DNA of 64,000 nucleotides from an uncultured Oscillospiraceae bacterium. Its GTDB lineage: Bacteria; Bacillota; Clostridia; Oscillospirales; Ruminococcaceae. The stretch is taken from contig USBI01000001.1 of assembly GCA_900552945.1 (NCBI GenBank), positions 1 to 64,000 of the forward strand. The letters run 5' to 3'. The position numbers and the translations under genes were made by a program. Below, piece after piece: positions 1 through 8,958 of the stretch (the stretch's first letter is position 1; every line of letters begins with the position of its first letter). Below the pieces are notes generated by a model. That model did no database searches. It was given only the letters and a program-made list of their open reading frames with translations, and was not told the origin of the DNA.

Positions 1-41
1 CCTCTAGCTTCCATTTTCGGTCTAAAAAAAGCTGCAAAATA

Positions 42-70
42 TTTCATTTTATAGGTTTTAATGGTATAAT
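42..70 (+). promoter_or_regulatory. weak sigma-A-like promoter for the flippase gene
   Basis: A perfect TATAAT lies at 65-70 with TTTCAT 17 bases upstream at 42-47. The -35 is poor, so the call rests mainly on the -10 and on its position about 40 bases ahead of the start codon at 112. Confidence 0.35.
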
Positions 71-111
71 AATAAGGATTTATTCTAAGCAACACCAGGA
101 AAGGAGCGCTT

Positions 112-1515
112 ATGAACAAATATGTTAAATTAATAAAGAACATATCGGTATTTGCGATTGGCACATTTACTTCCAAGCTGCTCGTTTTTTTACTTACGCC
201 GTTTTACACCCGTATGCTCTCGCCGGACGACTACGGCGTGGTCAATATAATTGTGGATACATCCAACTTAATCCTTCCTATCGCTACGATCTGCATCACC
301 GACGCAGTGATTCGTTTTGGATTAGATAGAGCAGTTGACCGCAGAGAGGTTTTTACGAATGGCTTGATGGTTATTTTGTCAGGATTCGCGGTCTTTCTTT
401 TATTTTTCCCAGTGCTCCTACAAATCCCTATTATATCAAATTACACTGTCTTAATTTATCTATTTGTGTTGTGTTCCAGCTTAAACAGCATTTGTTCCCA
501 GTTTGTTCGCGCACGTGGCATGGTAAAGTTATTTGCGTATTCAGGGATACAAAACACAGCCATCATGGTACTGACCAATATTCTGCTCCTCGGCGTCTTT
601 CGCATGGGGATTTACGGTTATGTTTTCTCTATTATTTTAGCCGACCTGATATCCGCTATCTTCTTGTTCTGGATTGCGGGTCTCCGGCATTATCTGAACT
701 TCAAACGCATTAACCGCGGATTGCTGCGGGCCATGATCGTATTTTCACTTCCTCTGATTCCCACTACCCTTTTCTGGTGGGTTAATACCCTTTCGGACAA
801 ATACATCATTACCTATATGCTGGAAGACGGTCTTACCATTAACGGGTTATATTCAGCTGCACACAAGCTGCCTACCTTCATTACAATGATCGCAGGCGTT
901 GTCATGCAGGCGTGGAATATTTCAGCTGTCGTGGAAGATAACGCAAAAGATAAAAAACTGTTTTACAAAAATGTATTTGGTTCATTTGCGGGATTAATTT
1001 TTATTGGCGCCTCTTTTGTTATCCTATTAACAAAAGTAATCACCAAAATTCTTGTATCCGGAGAATATTACGACTCATGGAAATTCGTGCCGATCTTAAT
1101 GCTGGCAATCGTGTTCAACTGTTTCTGCTCATTCCTGTCCAGCATTTATATGGTTGCAAAGAAAAACAAGGTTTCCATGCTCACCATTCTTGCCGGCGCG
1201 GCAGTAAACGTTGTGTTAAACTTGATTATGGTTCCTTTGTGGGGCGGAACTGGCGCGGCAATCGCAACATTCCTGAGTTGTTTGCTGGTGTTTATTCTGC
1301 GTGTAATCACCACAAAGCAATTTATTCGTTTTGACATGCAGCTGCCTAAACTGATCCTCAACACTGTGATTCTCATCTTCCAAGCGGTTGTTTTGATCCT
1401 TGAAGTAAAATATTGGATTGCTTTGGAAATCGCATTTTTTGCCGTATCGCTCTTTATCAATTCGGGAATGCTTATCAACGGCGCAAAACGCTTTTTATCC
1501 ATGCACAAAGGATAA
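112..1515 (+). CDS. polysaccharide/lipid-linked oligosaccharide flippase (Wzx/MATE-like)
   Basis: The 467-residue protein is almost wholly hydrophobic, with 12-14 predicted membrane segments. The opening motif, ISVFAIGTFTSKLLVFLLTP followed by FYTRMLSPDDYG, is typical of polysaccharide biosynthesis (RfbX/Wzx) proteins of the MOP superfamily, and the C-terminal third matches the polysaccharide-biosynthesis C-terminal domain pattern. Members move undecaprenyl-linked oligosaccharides across the cytoplasmic membrane. AAAGGAG precedes the ATG by seven bases. It is likely the last gene of a surface-polysaccharide cluster to the left of the window, but it has its own -10 and is followed by a strong terminator. 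The exported glycan cannot be told from sequence. Confidence 0.85.
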   Translation: MNKYVKLIKNISVFAIGTFTSKLLVFLLTPFYTRMLSPDDYGVVNIIVDTSNLILPIATICITDAVIRFGLDRAVDRREVFTNGLMVILSGFAVFLLFFPVLLQIPIISNYTVLIYLFVLCSSLNSICSQFVRARGMVKLFAYSGIQNTAIMVLTNILLLGVFRMGIYGYVFSIILADLISAIFLFWIAGLRHYLNFKRINRGLLRAMIVFSLPLIPTTLFWWVNTLSDKYIITYMLEDGLTINGLYSAAHKLPTFITMIAGVVMQAWNISAVVEDNAKDKKLFYKNVFGSFAGLIFIGASFVILLTKVITKILVSGEYYDSWKFVPILMLAIVFNCFCSFLSSIYMVAKKNKVSMLTILAGAAVNVVLNLIMVPLWGGTGAAIATFLSCLLVFILRVITTKQFIRFDMQLPKLILNTVILIFQAVVLILEVKYWIALEIAFFAVSLFINSGMLINGAKRFLSMHKG

Positions 1516-1533
1516 AATCTTTAAATACCGCAT

Positions 1534-1574
1534 AAAAAAGCCTGTCAGACCAATTGGTCTGACAGGCTTTTTTG
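1534..1574. terminator. bidirectional intrinsic terminator
   Basis: A perfect inverted repeat (AAAAAAGCCTGTCAGACC / GGTCTGACAGGCTTTTTT) has an A-run on one side and a T-run on the other. It sits between the convergent flippase and cysK genes and can serve both. Confidence 0.92.
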
Positions 1575-1580
1575 ATTCGA

Positions 1581-2510
1581 TTATTCTTCAAACAACGGAG
1601 TGGAAAAATAACGCTCGCCGGTATCCGGCAGAATGGTTACAACCGTTTTTCCTTTTCCAAGCATCTTAGCCATTTGAATCGCAGCAGCAACATTGGAACC
1701 GCTGGAAATACCGCAAAGGATTCCTTCCTCACGAGCAAGACGTTTCGCAACATCAAGTGCTTCTTCGTCTGTAACGGTAATCGTTTTATCGTAAATATTC
1801 ATATTCAGATTATCCGGAATCAAACCGTCACCGATTCCCATCTGAAGATGCGTTCCGATGCTTCCTCCGGAAAGGATTGCAGCATGTTCCGGCTCAACTG
1901 CCCAGATTGTAATATCGGGGAACTGATTTTTTAATACCTCGCCTATACCGGAAATGGTACCTCCCGTTCCAACGCCGGAACAAAAACCATGAATCGGTCC
2001 TTCCACCTGTTCCAGTATTTCAACAGCCGTATGATATTTGTGAACAAGCGGATTATCCGGATTGGTAAACTGTTGAGGAACAAAAACATTCGGATCGTTT
2101 TTTGCCATTTCTTCCGCGCGGTGAAGACATTCGGCAATACACTTTCCAATATCACCGTCATCGTGTACCAAAACGACCTCAGCGCCATAATGAGAAACCA
2201 GCAGGCGCCGTTCATAGCTCACCGAGTCCGGCATGATAATGATTACTTTATAACCTTTTACCGCGCCTACCAAGGCAAGACCGATTCCCTGGTTGCCGCT
2301 GGTCGGCTCAACAATAACCGTATTGGGGCCGATCAAACCCTTTTTTTCAGCTTCTACGATCATATTATAAGCCGTTCTCGTTTTTATAGAGCCGCCGATA
2401 TTAACACCTTCATATTTCACCAAAATATCGGCATCATTTTCACTTGTCATATGATTCAAACGAATCATGGGCGTATGCCCCAGTGCCTCGAGGACTGATT
2501 GATAAACCAA
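1581..2510 (-). CDS. cysK: cysteine synthase (O-acetylserine sulfhydrylase family)
   Basis: This is a fold-type II PLP enzyme of 309 residues, the normal CysK length. The Schiff-base lysine is K43 in NIGGSIKTRTA, the substrate loop is TSGNQG at 70-75, and the PLP-phosphate loop is GVGTGGTISG near 180. It would make cysteine from O-acetylserine and sulfide. Two positions differ from the textbook motifs: NPGGSIKDR reads NIGGSIKTR and TSGNTG reads TSGNQG, so an alternative substrate such as O-phosphoserine or another O-acyl amino acid is possible. It follows the SDR gene by 35 bases and probably shares its transcript. Confidence 0.88.
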   Translation of the reverse strand: MVYQSVLEALGHTPMIRLNHMTSENDADILVKYEGVNIGGSIKTRTAYNMIVEAEKKGLIGPNTVIVEPTSGNQGIGLALVGAVKGYKVIIIMPDSVSYERRLLVSHYGAEVVLVHDDGDIGKCIAECLHRAEEMAKNDPNVFVPQQFTNPDNPLVHKYHTAVEILEQVEGPIHGFCSGVGTGGTISGIGEVLKNQFPDITIWAVEPEHAAILSGGSIGTHLQMGIGDGLIPDNLNMNIYDKTITVTDEEALDVAKRLAREEGILCGISSGSNVAAAIQMAKMLGKGKTVVTILPDTGERYFSTPLFEE

Positions 2511-2545
2511 CGATCTGTTCCTTCTTTCAAGTATATTCTATCTCA

Positions 2546-3322
2546 TCAAATACAGGTAAATGCGCCGTCGATGAGAAAATCGGAGCCGGTGGTAAACGAA
2601 CTCGCATCCCCCGCAAGATAAACAGCAATTGCCTGCAATTCATCCGGCCGCCCCATTCGTCCGAGCGGAGCTGACGCATTCCACTGGTCGATCAGCGGCT
2701 TAAGGCTGGGTGAGTTTAAAGTGAGTTCTGTTCCAATGTAACCGGGGCTGATCGAATTGACACGAACATGATATTTCGCCCACTCGATCGCCAGAGATTT
2801 TGTCAACTGAATCACACCGGCTTTGGAAGCGTTATAAGAACACTGCGGCTGCGGTACGTTGACAATATGTGCTGACATGGAAGCCGTATTGATGATTGAG
2901 CCGCCTCCCTGCTTTATCATAATACGCCCGGCAGCCTGCGCGGTTAAAAACACACCGGTCAAATTGATGTCAATTACTTTTTTCCACTGCTCCAATGTCA
3001 TCTCTTCCGCGGGAATGTTCATGCAGATTCCTGCATTACACATGGCAATATCAAGCCGGCCAAACTCACGAAGGACGGTTTGAATCATTCGATCCACATC
3101 CTGAGAATCGGTTACATCAGCCTGCACGGCAATGAAGCGTCTTCCGGTTTTTTCCGAAAGCTCCGCAGCGGTTTTTTCTGCTTCGGCCAAATCAATATCG
3201 ACCAAAGCAACATCCGCCCCGGCTTCTCCGAACGCCAAAGCAACGCTTTTACCGATCCCTCTTGCTCCTCCTGTGACAAATGCTTTTTTCTCATCCAATC
3301 TCATTTTTTCGATAATTCCCAT
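2546..3322 (-). CDS. SDR family NAD(P)-dependent oxidoreductase
   Basis: This is a classical short-chain dehydrogenase of 258 residues. The nucleotide loop TGGARGIG is at 17-24, the NAG motif near 96, and the catalytic Ser148, Tyr163 and Lys167 (YNASK) are present. Acidic residues after beta-2 (LVDID) favour NAD over NADP. Overall flavour is closest to sorbitol/arabitol/mannitol 2-dehydrogenase types, but the substrate cannot be assigned. It is first in a two-gene unit with cysK, driven by the promoter at 3408-3436; no functional link between the two is obvious. Confidence 0.85.
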   Translation of the reverse strand: MGIIEKMRLDEKKAFVTGGARGIGKSVALAFGEAGADVALVDIDLAEAEKTAAELSEKTGRRFIAVQADVTDSQDVDRMIQTVLREFGRLDIAMCNAGICMNIPAEEMTLEQWKKVIDINLTGVFLTAQAAGRIMIKQGGGSIINTASMSAHIVNVPQPQCSYNASKAGVIQLTKSLAIEWAKYHVRVNSISPGYIGTELTLNSPSLKPLIDQWNASAPLGRMGRPDELQAIAVYLAGDASSFTTGSDFLIDGAFTCI

Positions 3323-3353
3323 ATTTGTACACCGCCTTTTTAATATGCTGTAA

Positions 3354-4811
<1,458 letters not shown>

Positions 4812-4815
4812 CTGT

Positions 4816-4850
4816 AAAAAAGCGAAGGCGTGATTCGCCTTCGCTTTTTT
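4816..4850 (+). terminator. intrinsic terminator after the collagen-like gene
   Basis: AAAAAAGCGAAGGCG and CGCCTTCGCTTTTTT form a stem closed by a short loop and followed by a T-run, a few bases past the stop codon. Confidence 0.9.
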
Positions 4851-4918
4851 ATATTTAGGGCTTAGTGTTTTATTTTATCGCTATACTTTTAATAAAATTC
4901 CTAATCTCATATTAAGGA

Positions 4919-4948
4919 TTGTAAAATGAATGGAACATGGGTTATAAT
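4919..4948 (+). promoter_or_regulatory. sigma-A-like promoter of the thioredoxin gene
   Basis: TTGTAA (4919-4924) and TATAAT (4943-4948) are 18 bases apart, about 45 bases ahead of the start codon, in a gap that begins just after a terminator. Confidence 0.6.
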
Positions 4949-4992
4949 ACATTTAATCCATTCATTTAAGACGTAAAACAAGGAGGAAAATA

Positions 4993-5307
4993 ATGGCTAC
5001 GATTGATGTTACAAAAGAAACATTTCAAGAGGAGGTTCTCCAATCCGAATTACCGGTGCTTGTTGAATTCTGGGCAACGTGGTGCGGTCCGTGCAAGGCT
5101 CTGGCACCGATTATGGATGAAATTTCTGAAGAATACAAGGGTAAAGTCAAAGTTTGCAAAGTAAACATAGATGACCAAGCGGAACTTGCAGCTGAATACA
5201 GCGTAATGGCCGTACCTTCTATCATGGTTGTAAAAGAGGGTGAAATCACTTCGGCAGCGGTCGGCTATCGCGCCAAAGAAGAATTAACAGGCATGCTGGA
5301 CTTATAA
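4993..5307 (+). CDS. trxA: thioredoxin
   Basis: A full-length 104-residue thioredoxin with the active site WCGPCK (Cys31, Cys34), the cis-Pro in VMAVPSIMV and the terminal alpha-helix. It reduces cytoplasmic protein disulfides using thioredoxin reductase, which is not in this window. AAGGAGG stands directly upstream. It is monocistronic, with its own promoter and the terminator at 5398-5428. The downstream gap also holds a short inverted repeat (ACGCTGAAA / TTTCAGCGT) of unknown meaning. Confidence 0.95.
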   Translation: MATIDVTKETFQEEVLQSELPVLVEFWATWCGPCKALAPIMDEISEEYKGKVKVCKVNIDDQAELAAEYSVMAVPSIMVVKEGEITSAAVGYRAKEELTGMLDL

Positions 5308-5397
5308 TGACGCTGAAAACGCGTACTGTTTTCTGATTAAGTACAACCCGTTTAACGTTTCAGCGTACTGCATTTGCAAAACAATTCAAAACAGTAA

Positions 5398-5428
5398 AAA
5401 AGAACCGGGCTTATCGCCCGGTTCTTTT
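5398..5428. terminator. bidirectional intrinsic terminator
   Basis: GAACCGGGC pairs with GCCCGGTTC, flanked by A-run and T-run, between convergent trxA and the SASP gene. Confidence 0.88.
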
Positions 5429-5438
5429 CAATCAAAAC

Positions 5439-5633
5439 TTATTTTACAGAGTTTTCGTAAGCTTCGATCATCTTTTTAACCATCTGGCCGCCGATAGAAC
5501 CAGCCTGTTTGGAAGTAAGTTCACCGTTGTAACCGTTTTTCAGGTTAACACCAACTTCGTTTGCAGCTTCCATCTTGAAGCGATCCATTGCCTCGCGAGC
5601 CTGCGGAACTACGATTTTATTGCTTTTAGCCAT
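5439..5633 (-). CDS. small acid-soluble spore protein, alpha/beta type
   Basis: A 64-residue protein with the family signatures: MEAANEVGV around the germination-protease cleavage region and NGELTSKQAGSIGGQMVKKMIE near the C terminus. Such proteins coat spore DNA in the forespore and protect it from UV and chemical damage, then are degraded on germination. A sigma-G-like promoter lies just upstream, in keeping with forespore expression. This is one of the best proofs that the organism sporulates. Confidence 0.95.
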   Translation of the reverse strand: MAKSNKIVVPQAREAMDRFKMEAANEVGVNLKNGYNGELTSKQAGSIGGQMVKKMIEAYENSVK

Positions 5634-5687
5634 TTTGTTTACACTCCTTAAGTTTTTTTAAAAGATTTCTTTTTGCGTTTGCATTAG

Positions 5688-5716
5688 TAGTATGGATTTT
5701 CACATTTGTTTTATGA
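5688..5716 (-). promoter_or_regulatory. sigma-G-like promoter of the SASP gene
   Basis: On the minus strand CATACTA (5688-5694) fits the sigma-G -10 consensus CATWMTA and TCATA (5712-5716) lies 17 bases upstream, one mismatch from GHATR. Confidence 0.6.
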
Positions 5717-5757
5717 AAGGTAATTTTTGTAGATTTTTGAAACAAATTCTTCCGAAC

Positions 5758-6321
5758 TTAATGAATGTTAATCGGAGCGCCTGACGTATCAACCGAAAGA
5801 ACACCTGTAATCAACAACAGCGCTATAAATAATAGTACACAAGACGGCGAATAGTTTTTTTCGAATTTCACAGAAATTTCAAACGGTTCTACAATTGAGC
5901 CAAACAACGTTTGAATGCTTCTTTGCAGAGAAACTGATGCTTCCGTTTCCCGAATGCTGGAAAATGTTACAGTATCTTTAGGAGAAAGTCCGCATACAAT
6001 TGTATTTACGTTATGTTTTGACAGGTTTTTCACCTGTTCACTATCAGACGAAAGTACCAACGCTACCGTATTGCGAGGAAAACCGCAATCTTTTTTTAAT
6101 TTAATATGCTCATTCAAAATTAACAAACAGGTTTCGGTAACATTCTTCCGAAAAGATGATTGATCCAGCCAGAAAATATCGAGAAGACCATTGGAACAAT
6201 TGTGCCCTGACCCGGTAGAAGGAATAACAGAAAGATAATGCGGCAAATTTTTTTCAAGCAGATTGAACAACGTTCTGTTACGCCCTTTTTCATACAACAT
6301 AATTGGAATCATTTTCATCAC
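5758..6321 (-). CDS. uncharacterised protein with a C-terminal membrane anchor
   Basis: I do not recognise a named family. The 187 residues begin with a soluble region that alternates beta strands and short helices, with a Cys pair at a likely loop (HNCSNG) and a VCGLSPKDTVTFSSI motif in the middle, followed by a single hydrophobic segment (CVLLFIALLLITGVL) near the end. That arrangement suggests a cytoplasmic domain tethered by a C-terminal tail, or a short hairpin in the membrane. It is divergent from the csoR gene and shares a 150-bp intergenic region with it, but there is no evidence of shared function. Confidence 0.6.
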   Translation of the reverse strand: MMKMIPIMLYEKGRNRTLFNLLEKNLPHYLSVIPSTGSGHNCSNGLLDIFWLDQSSFRKNVTETCLLILNEHIKLKKDCGFPRNTVALVLSSDSEQVKNLSKHNVNTIVCGLSPKDTVTFSSIRETEASVSLQRSIQTLFGSIVEPFEISVKFEKNYSPSCVLLFIALLLITGVLSVDTSGAPINIH

Positions 6322-6408
6322 CGTTTTTCATTTGTTGTTGCTATTATTTGCGTTTTTATGGCGTTTATCAAATCACATAAATCAGAAATTTGCAAACAAT
6401 AAAAATCC

Positions 6409-6438
6409 TTTACTCATAAATGCCGAATATGGTATGAT
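6409..6438 (+). promoter_or_regulatory. sigma-A-like promoter of the csoR-type gene
   Basis: TTTACT (6409-6414) and TATGAT (6433-6438) are 18 bases apart, about 35 bases ahead of the start. No palindromic operator like that at 6960-6983 is seen here. Confidence 0.5.
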
Positions 6439-6471
6439 AAAAACAGCGAATCCACCAAGGAGGGTTACAGA

Positions 6472-6747
6472 ATGAAGCAATGCATGGACGCCAAAAATCT
6501 TCACAGAAGAATGAAAAAAATAATCGGGCAGCTAAATGCGATTGATAAAATGATTGACGAAGATGTTCCCTGCGAAGACATTCTCATACAAATAAATGCC
6601 GCCAAAAGTGCTCTTCACAAGGTTGGCCAGGTGGTTTTGGAAGGTCATTTGAACCATTGTGTACGCGACGGAATTGAGCATGGAGACGCGGATAAAACGA
6701 TCTCTGAATTTGCAAAAGCAATCGAGCATTTTTCACGAATGAGCTAA
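6472..6747 (+). CDS. metal-sensing transcriptional repressor, CsoR/RcnR family
   Basis: The 91-residue all-helical protein has the family RRMKKIIGQL opening helix and the C-H-C ligand set of copper-sensing CsoR: Cys34, His59 and Cys63, with the same 25 and 4 residue spacings as in characterised CsoR proteins. His62 is an extra possible ligand. AAGGAGG precedes the ATG by seven bases. It is followed by its own terminator and then by a metal ATPase gene with a palindromic operator, the most likely target. Cu(I) is the expected signal by family; persulfide or formaldehyde sensing in CstR/FrmR relatives uses different residue sets. Confidence 0.88.
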   Translation: MKQCMDAKNLHRRMKKIIGQLNAIDKMIDEDVPCEDILIQINAAKSALHKVGQVVLEGHLNHCVRDGIEHGDADKTISEFAKAIEHFSRMS

Positions 6748-6750
6748 AGC

Positions 6751-6784
6751 ATCCCCCTGTTCTTTTGAATAGGGGGATTTTATT
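6751..6784 (+). terminator. intrinsic terminator after csoR-type gene
   Basis: ATCCCCCT pairs with AGGGGGAT around an AT-rich loop, followed by TTTTATTAT, starting four bases beyond the stop codon. Confidence 0.8.
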
Positions 6785-6931
6785 ATATCTTCAGAGGGTT
6801 TGCAATCAGAACAGCCATGCTATAAACAAAAGAATTAATAAAAATATGCCGCAAATAAAAGCCTCAGGCAACTACACTATTGACCATTCTACAAACACAA
6901 CAGAATTTTTTACAGAAGGTTTATTTGGCAC

Positions 6932-6983
6932 TTGACGGGCAGCAGTCACATTGATAATATATACATATAGGGGTATATGTATA
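6932..6983 (+). promoter_or_regulatory. promoter and CsoR/RcnR-type operator of the metal ATPase
   Basis: TTGACG (6932-6937) and TAATAT (6955-6960) are 17 bases apart. Overlapping the -10 edge and the start point is a perfect palindrome: arms TATACATATA (6960-6969) and TATATGTATA (6974-6983) around a GGGG core. AT-rich arms around a G-tract are the hallmark of CsoR/RcnR-family sites. Binding there would block initiation until metal is bound. Confidence 0.75.
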
Positions 6984-6994
6984 AGGAAGCGCTT

Positions 6995-8887
6995 ATGTTT
7001 ATTGCAATCAAACACTTTTTCCTCAATGAAACAAAACGAAATTTGTTGTTTTTAATTGTGGGAGGCTGTTCGCTTGTCGTCAGTTTCATCGCTCCAGAAT
7101 GGCCTGTTGACCCGGCATGGATCGCCATTCTTCTTTGTGGTATTCCCATTCTTAAAGACGCCGCCGTTGGCCTTTTTACAAGATTCGACATCAAAGCGGA
7201 CCTGCTTGTGTCTCTGGCGCTGATTGCGTCTGTTTTGATTGGAGAAACATTCGCAGCCGGCGAAGTTGCCTTTATTATGCAGATCGGTTCACTTTTAGAA
7301 GAACTGACTGTGGCCAAAGCGCGCGCCGGTATCGAAAAATTAATTCATTTAACGCCGCGTACTGCACGAAAGATCATTAACGGTAGAGAACAAATTATCC
7401 CCGCGGAACAGGTGCAGGTCAACGATTGTCTTCGCGTTTTACCGGGCGAAACCATTCCGGTAGACGGGGTCATTACCGCAGGGCAAACTTCAATCAATCA
7501 GGCGGTCATGACTGGAGAATCCCTTCCGGTGGATAAAAAAGAGGGCGATGAGGTTTCAAGCGGCACGGTAAATCAATTCGGCGCTTTTGACATGAAAGCA
7601 ATTCGCGTTGGTGAAGACAGTTCGATTCAGCGTATGATCCGGCTGGTACAGTCAGCAGATGCCGGAAAAGCCAAAATTGTAGAAATTGCAGACCGTTGGG
7701 CAACATGGATTGTTGTAATTGCCCTTACCGCCGCGCTTCTTACCTGGATCATTACCGGGGAAATCATTCGTGCCGTTACCATTTTGGTTGTTTTTTGCCC
7801 CTGCGCTCTTGTTTTAGCAACTCCTACCGCAATCATGGCAGCAATCGGAAATGCTACACGCCACAGTTTTCTTGTACGCGAGGGAGACGCACTGGAACGT
7901 TTGGCATCCGTTTCCAGAATCGCCTTTGATAAAACGGGCACTCTCACTCAGGGTTTTCCGGAAGTTGTTCATATTGAATGTTTTTCTCCGGATATTACAA
8001 AGGATGAACTCTTTTCTTACGCCGCTGCCGTAGAAAACCATTCCGAACACCCGCTCGGCAAGGCAATTGTAAGCTGCCATCGGAAGCAGTGCTCCTCTTC
8101 CCTGCCACGGGTTACATCCTTTCAAATGATCCCGGGGCGGGGCGTAACCGCGCAATACAACTTAAAACCAATTTTTGCAGGAAATCGCGAACTTTTATAT
8201 GAACATAATATCATTCTTTCGCCACAGCAAATCCAGCTGACGCAGCAACAACTGGAAAAAGGATGCACCGTTATTTACCTCGCTCTGGATAATCGCGCTC
8301 TAGGCTTTCTGGCCTTGTCGGACACTTTACGAACAGAATCAAAGCCGATGATTGAGCAGATAAAAGCAGTTGGGATACAACCGGTCTTACTGACAGGTGA
8401 CCATCCAAATGCCGCACAACAGATTGCAAAAACATTAAATATTGAAGATGTGCACGCCGGATGCCTCCCGGAAGATAAACTCAACTGGATCGATTCTTAC
8501 GAACAACAACGCGAACACGTATGCATGATTGGCGACGGAATCAATGATGCCCCGGCATTAAAAAAAGCCTATGTCGGCATTGCTATGGGAGGAATCGGAA
8601 GTGATATAGCGGTCGATGCCGCTGACATCGCTCTGGTCAACGATGACCTAAAAGAACTGCCTCATCTTCTTGCACTTGCAAAGCGGATGATGGTGACCAT
8701 AAAAATAAACCTGTCTTTTTCTATGATCTTAAACTTTATTGCTATTCTGCTCGCGATATCCGGAATCTTAAACCCTGTATTCGGAGCTCTGGTACATAAT
8801 GCCGGTTCGGTATTAGTCATTGTCAATTCCGCTTTTCTTTTAAAATGGAAAAAACGAAATCACAACCCCTCTCAACAAAGTTCATAG
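6995..8887 (+). CDS. heavy-metal translocating P1B-type ATPase
   Basis: A membrane pump of about 630 residues with all core motifs: TGES (actuator), FCPCALVLATP in the transport helix, phosphorylation site DKTGTLT, SEHPLGKAI (HP motif), and GDGINDAP. It lacks an N-terminal heavy-metal-associated domain. The start at 6995 is preferred over the ATG at 6977, since the latter lies inside the operator palindrome while AAGGAAG precedes 6995. The CPC motif fits Cu(I)/Ag(I) or Zn/Cd export, but the last helices carry HNAGSVLVIVNS rather than the usual copper motifs, so the cargo is uncertain. Control by the upstream CsoR-type protein is likely. Confidence 0.92.
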   Translation: MFIAIKHFFLNETKRNLLFLIVGGCSLVVSFIAPEWPVDPAWIAILLCGIPILKDAAVGLFTRFDIKADLLVSLALIASVLIGETFAAGEVAFIMQIGSLLEELTVAKARAGIEKLIHLTPRTARKIINGREQIIPAEQVQVNDCLRVLPGETIPVDGVITAGQTSINQAVMTGESLPVDKKEGDEVSSGTVNQFGAFDMKAIRVGEDSSIQRMIRLVQSADAGKAKIVEIADRWATWIVVIALTAALLTWIITGEIIRAVTILVVFCPCALVLATPTAIMAAIGNATRHSFLVREGDALERLASVSRIAFDKTGTLTQGFPEVVHIECFSPDITKDELFSYAAAVENHSEHPLGKAIVSCHRKQCSSSLPRVTSFQMIPGRGVTAQYNLKPIFAGNRELLYEHNIILSPQQIQLTQQQLEKGCTVIYLALDNRALGFLALSDTLRTESKPMIEQIKAVGIQPVLLTGDHPNAAQQIAKTLNIEDVHAGCLPEDKLNWIDSYEQQREHVCMIGDGINDAPALKKAYVGIAMGGIGSDIAVDAADIALVNDDLKELPHLLALAKRMMVTIKINLSFSMILNFIAILLAISGILNPVFGALVHNAGSVLVIVNSAFLLKWKKRNHNPSQQSS

Positions 8888-8910
8888 AAGAAAATGTGTT
8901 CTGAGAACCA

Positions 8911-8946
8911 AAAAGCACCTTTGGCAGTTTGCCTAGGTGCTTTTTT
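8911..8946. terminator. bidirectional intrinsic terminator
   Basis: AAAAGCACCT pairs with AGGTGCTTTT, with an inner GGC/GCC stem, between two convergent genes. Confidence 0.88.
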
Positions 8947-8958
8947 GATCTTCATATA

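Noticed and set aside
6977-6994. Upstream ATG for the metal ATPase
   Set aside because: It lies inside the operator palindrome and has no ribosome site; AAGGAAG fits the ATG at 6995.
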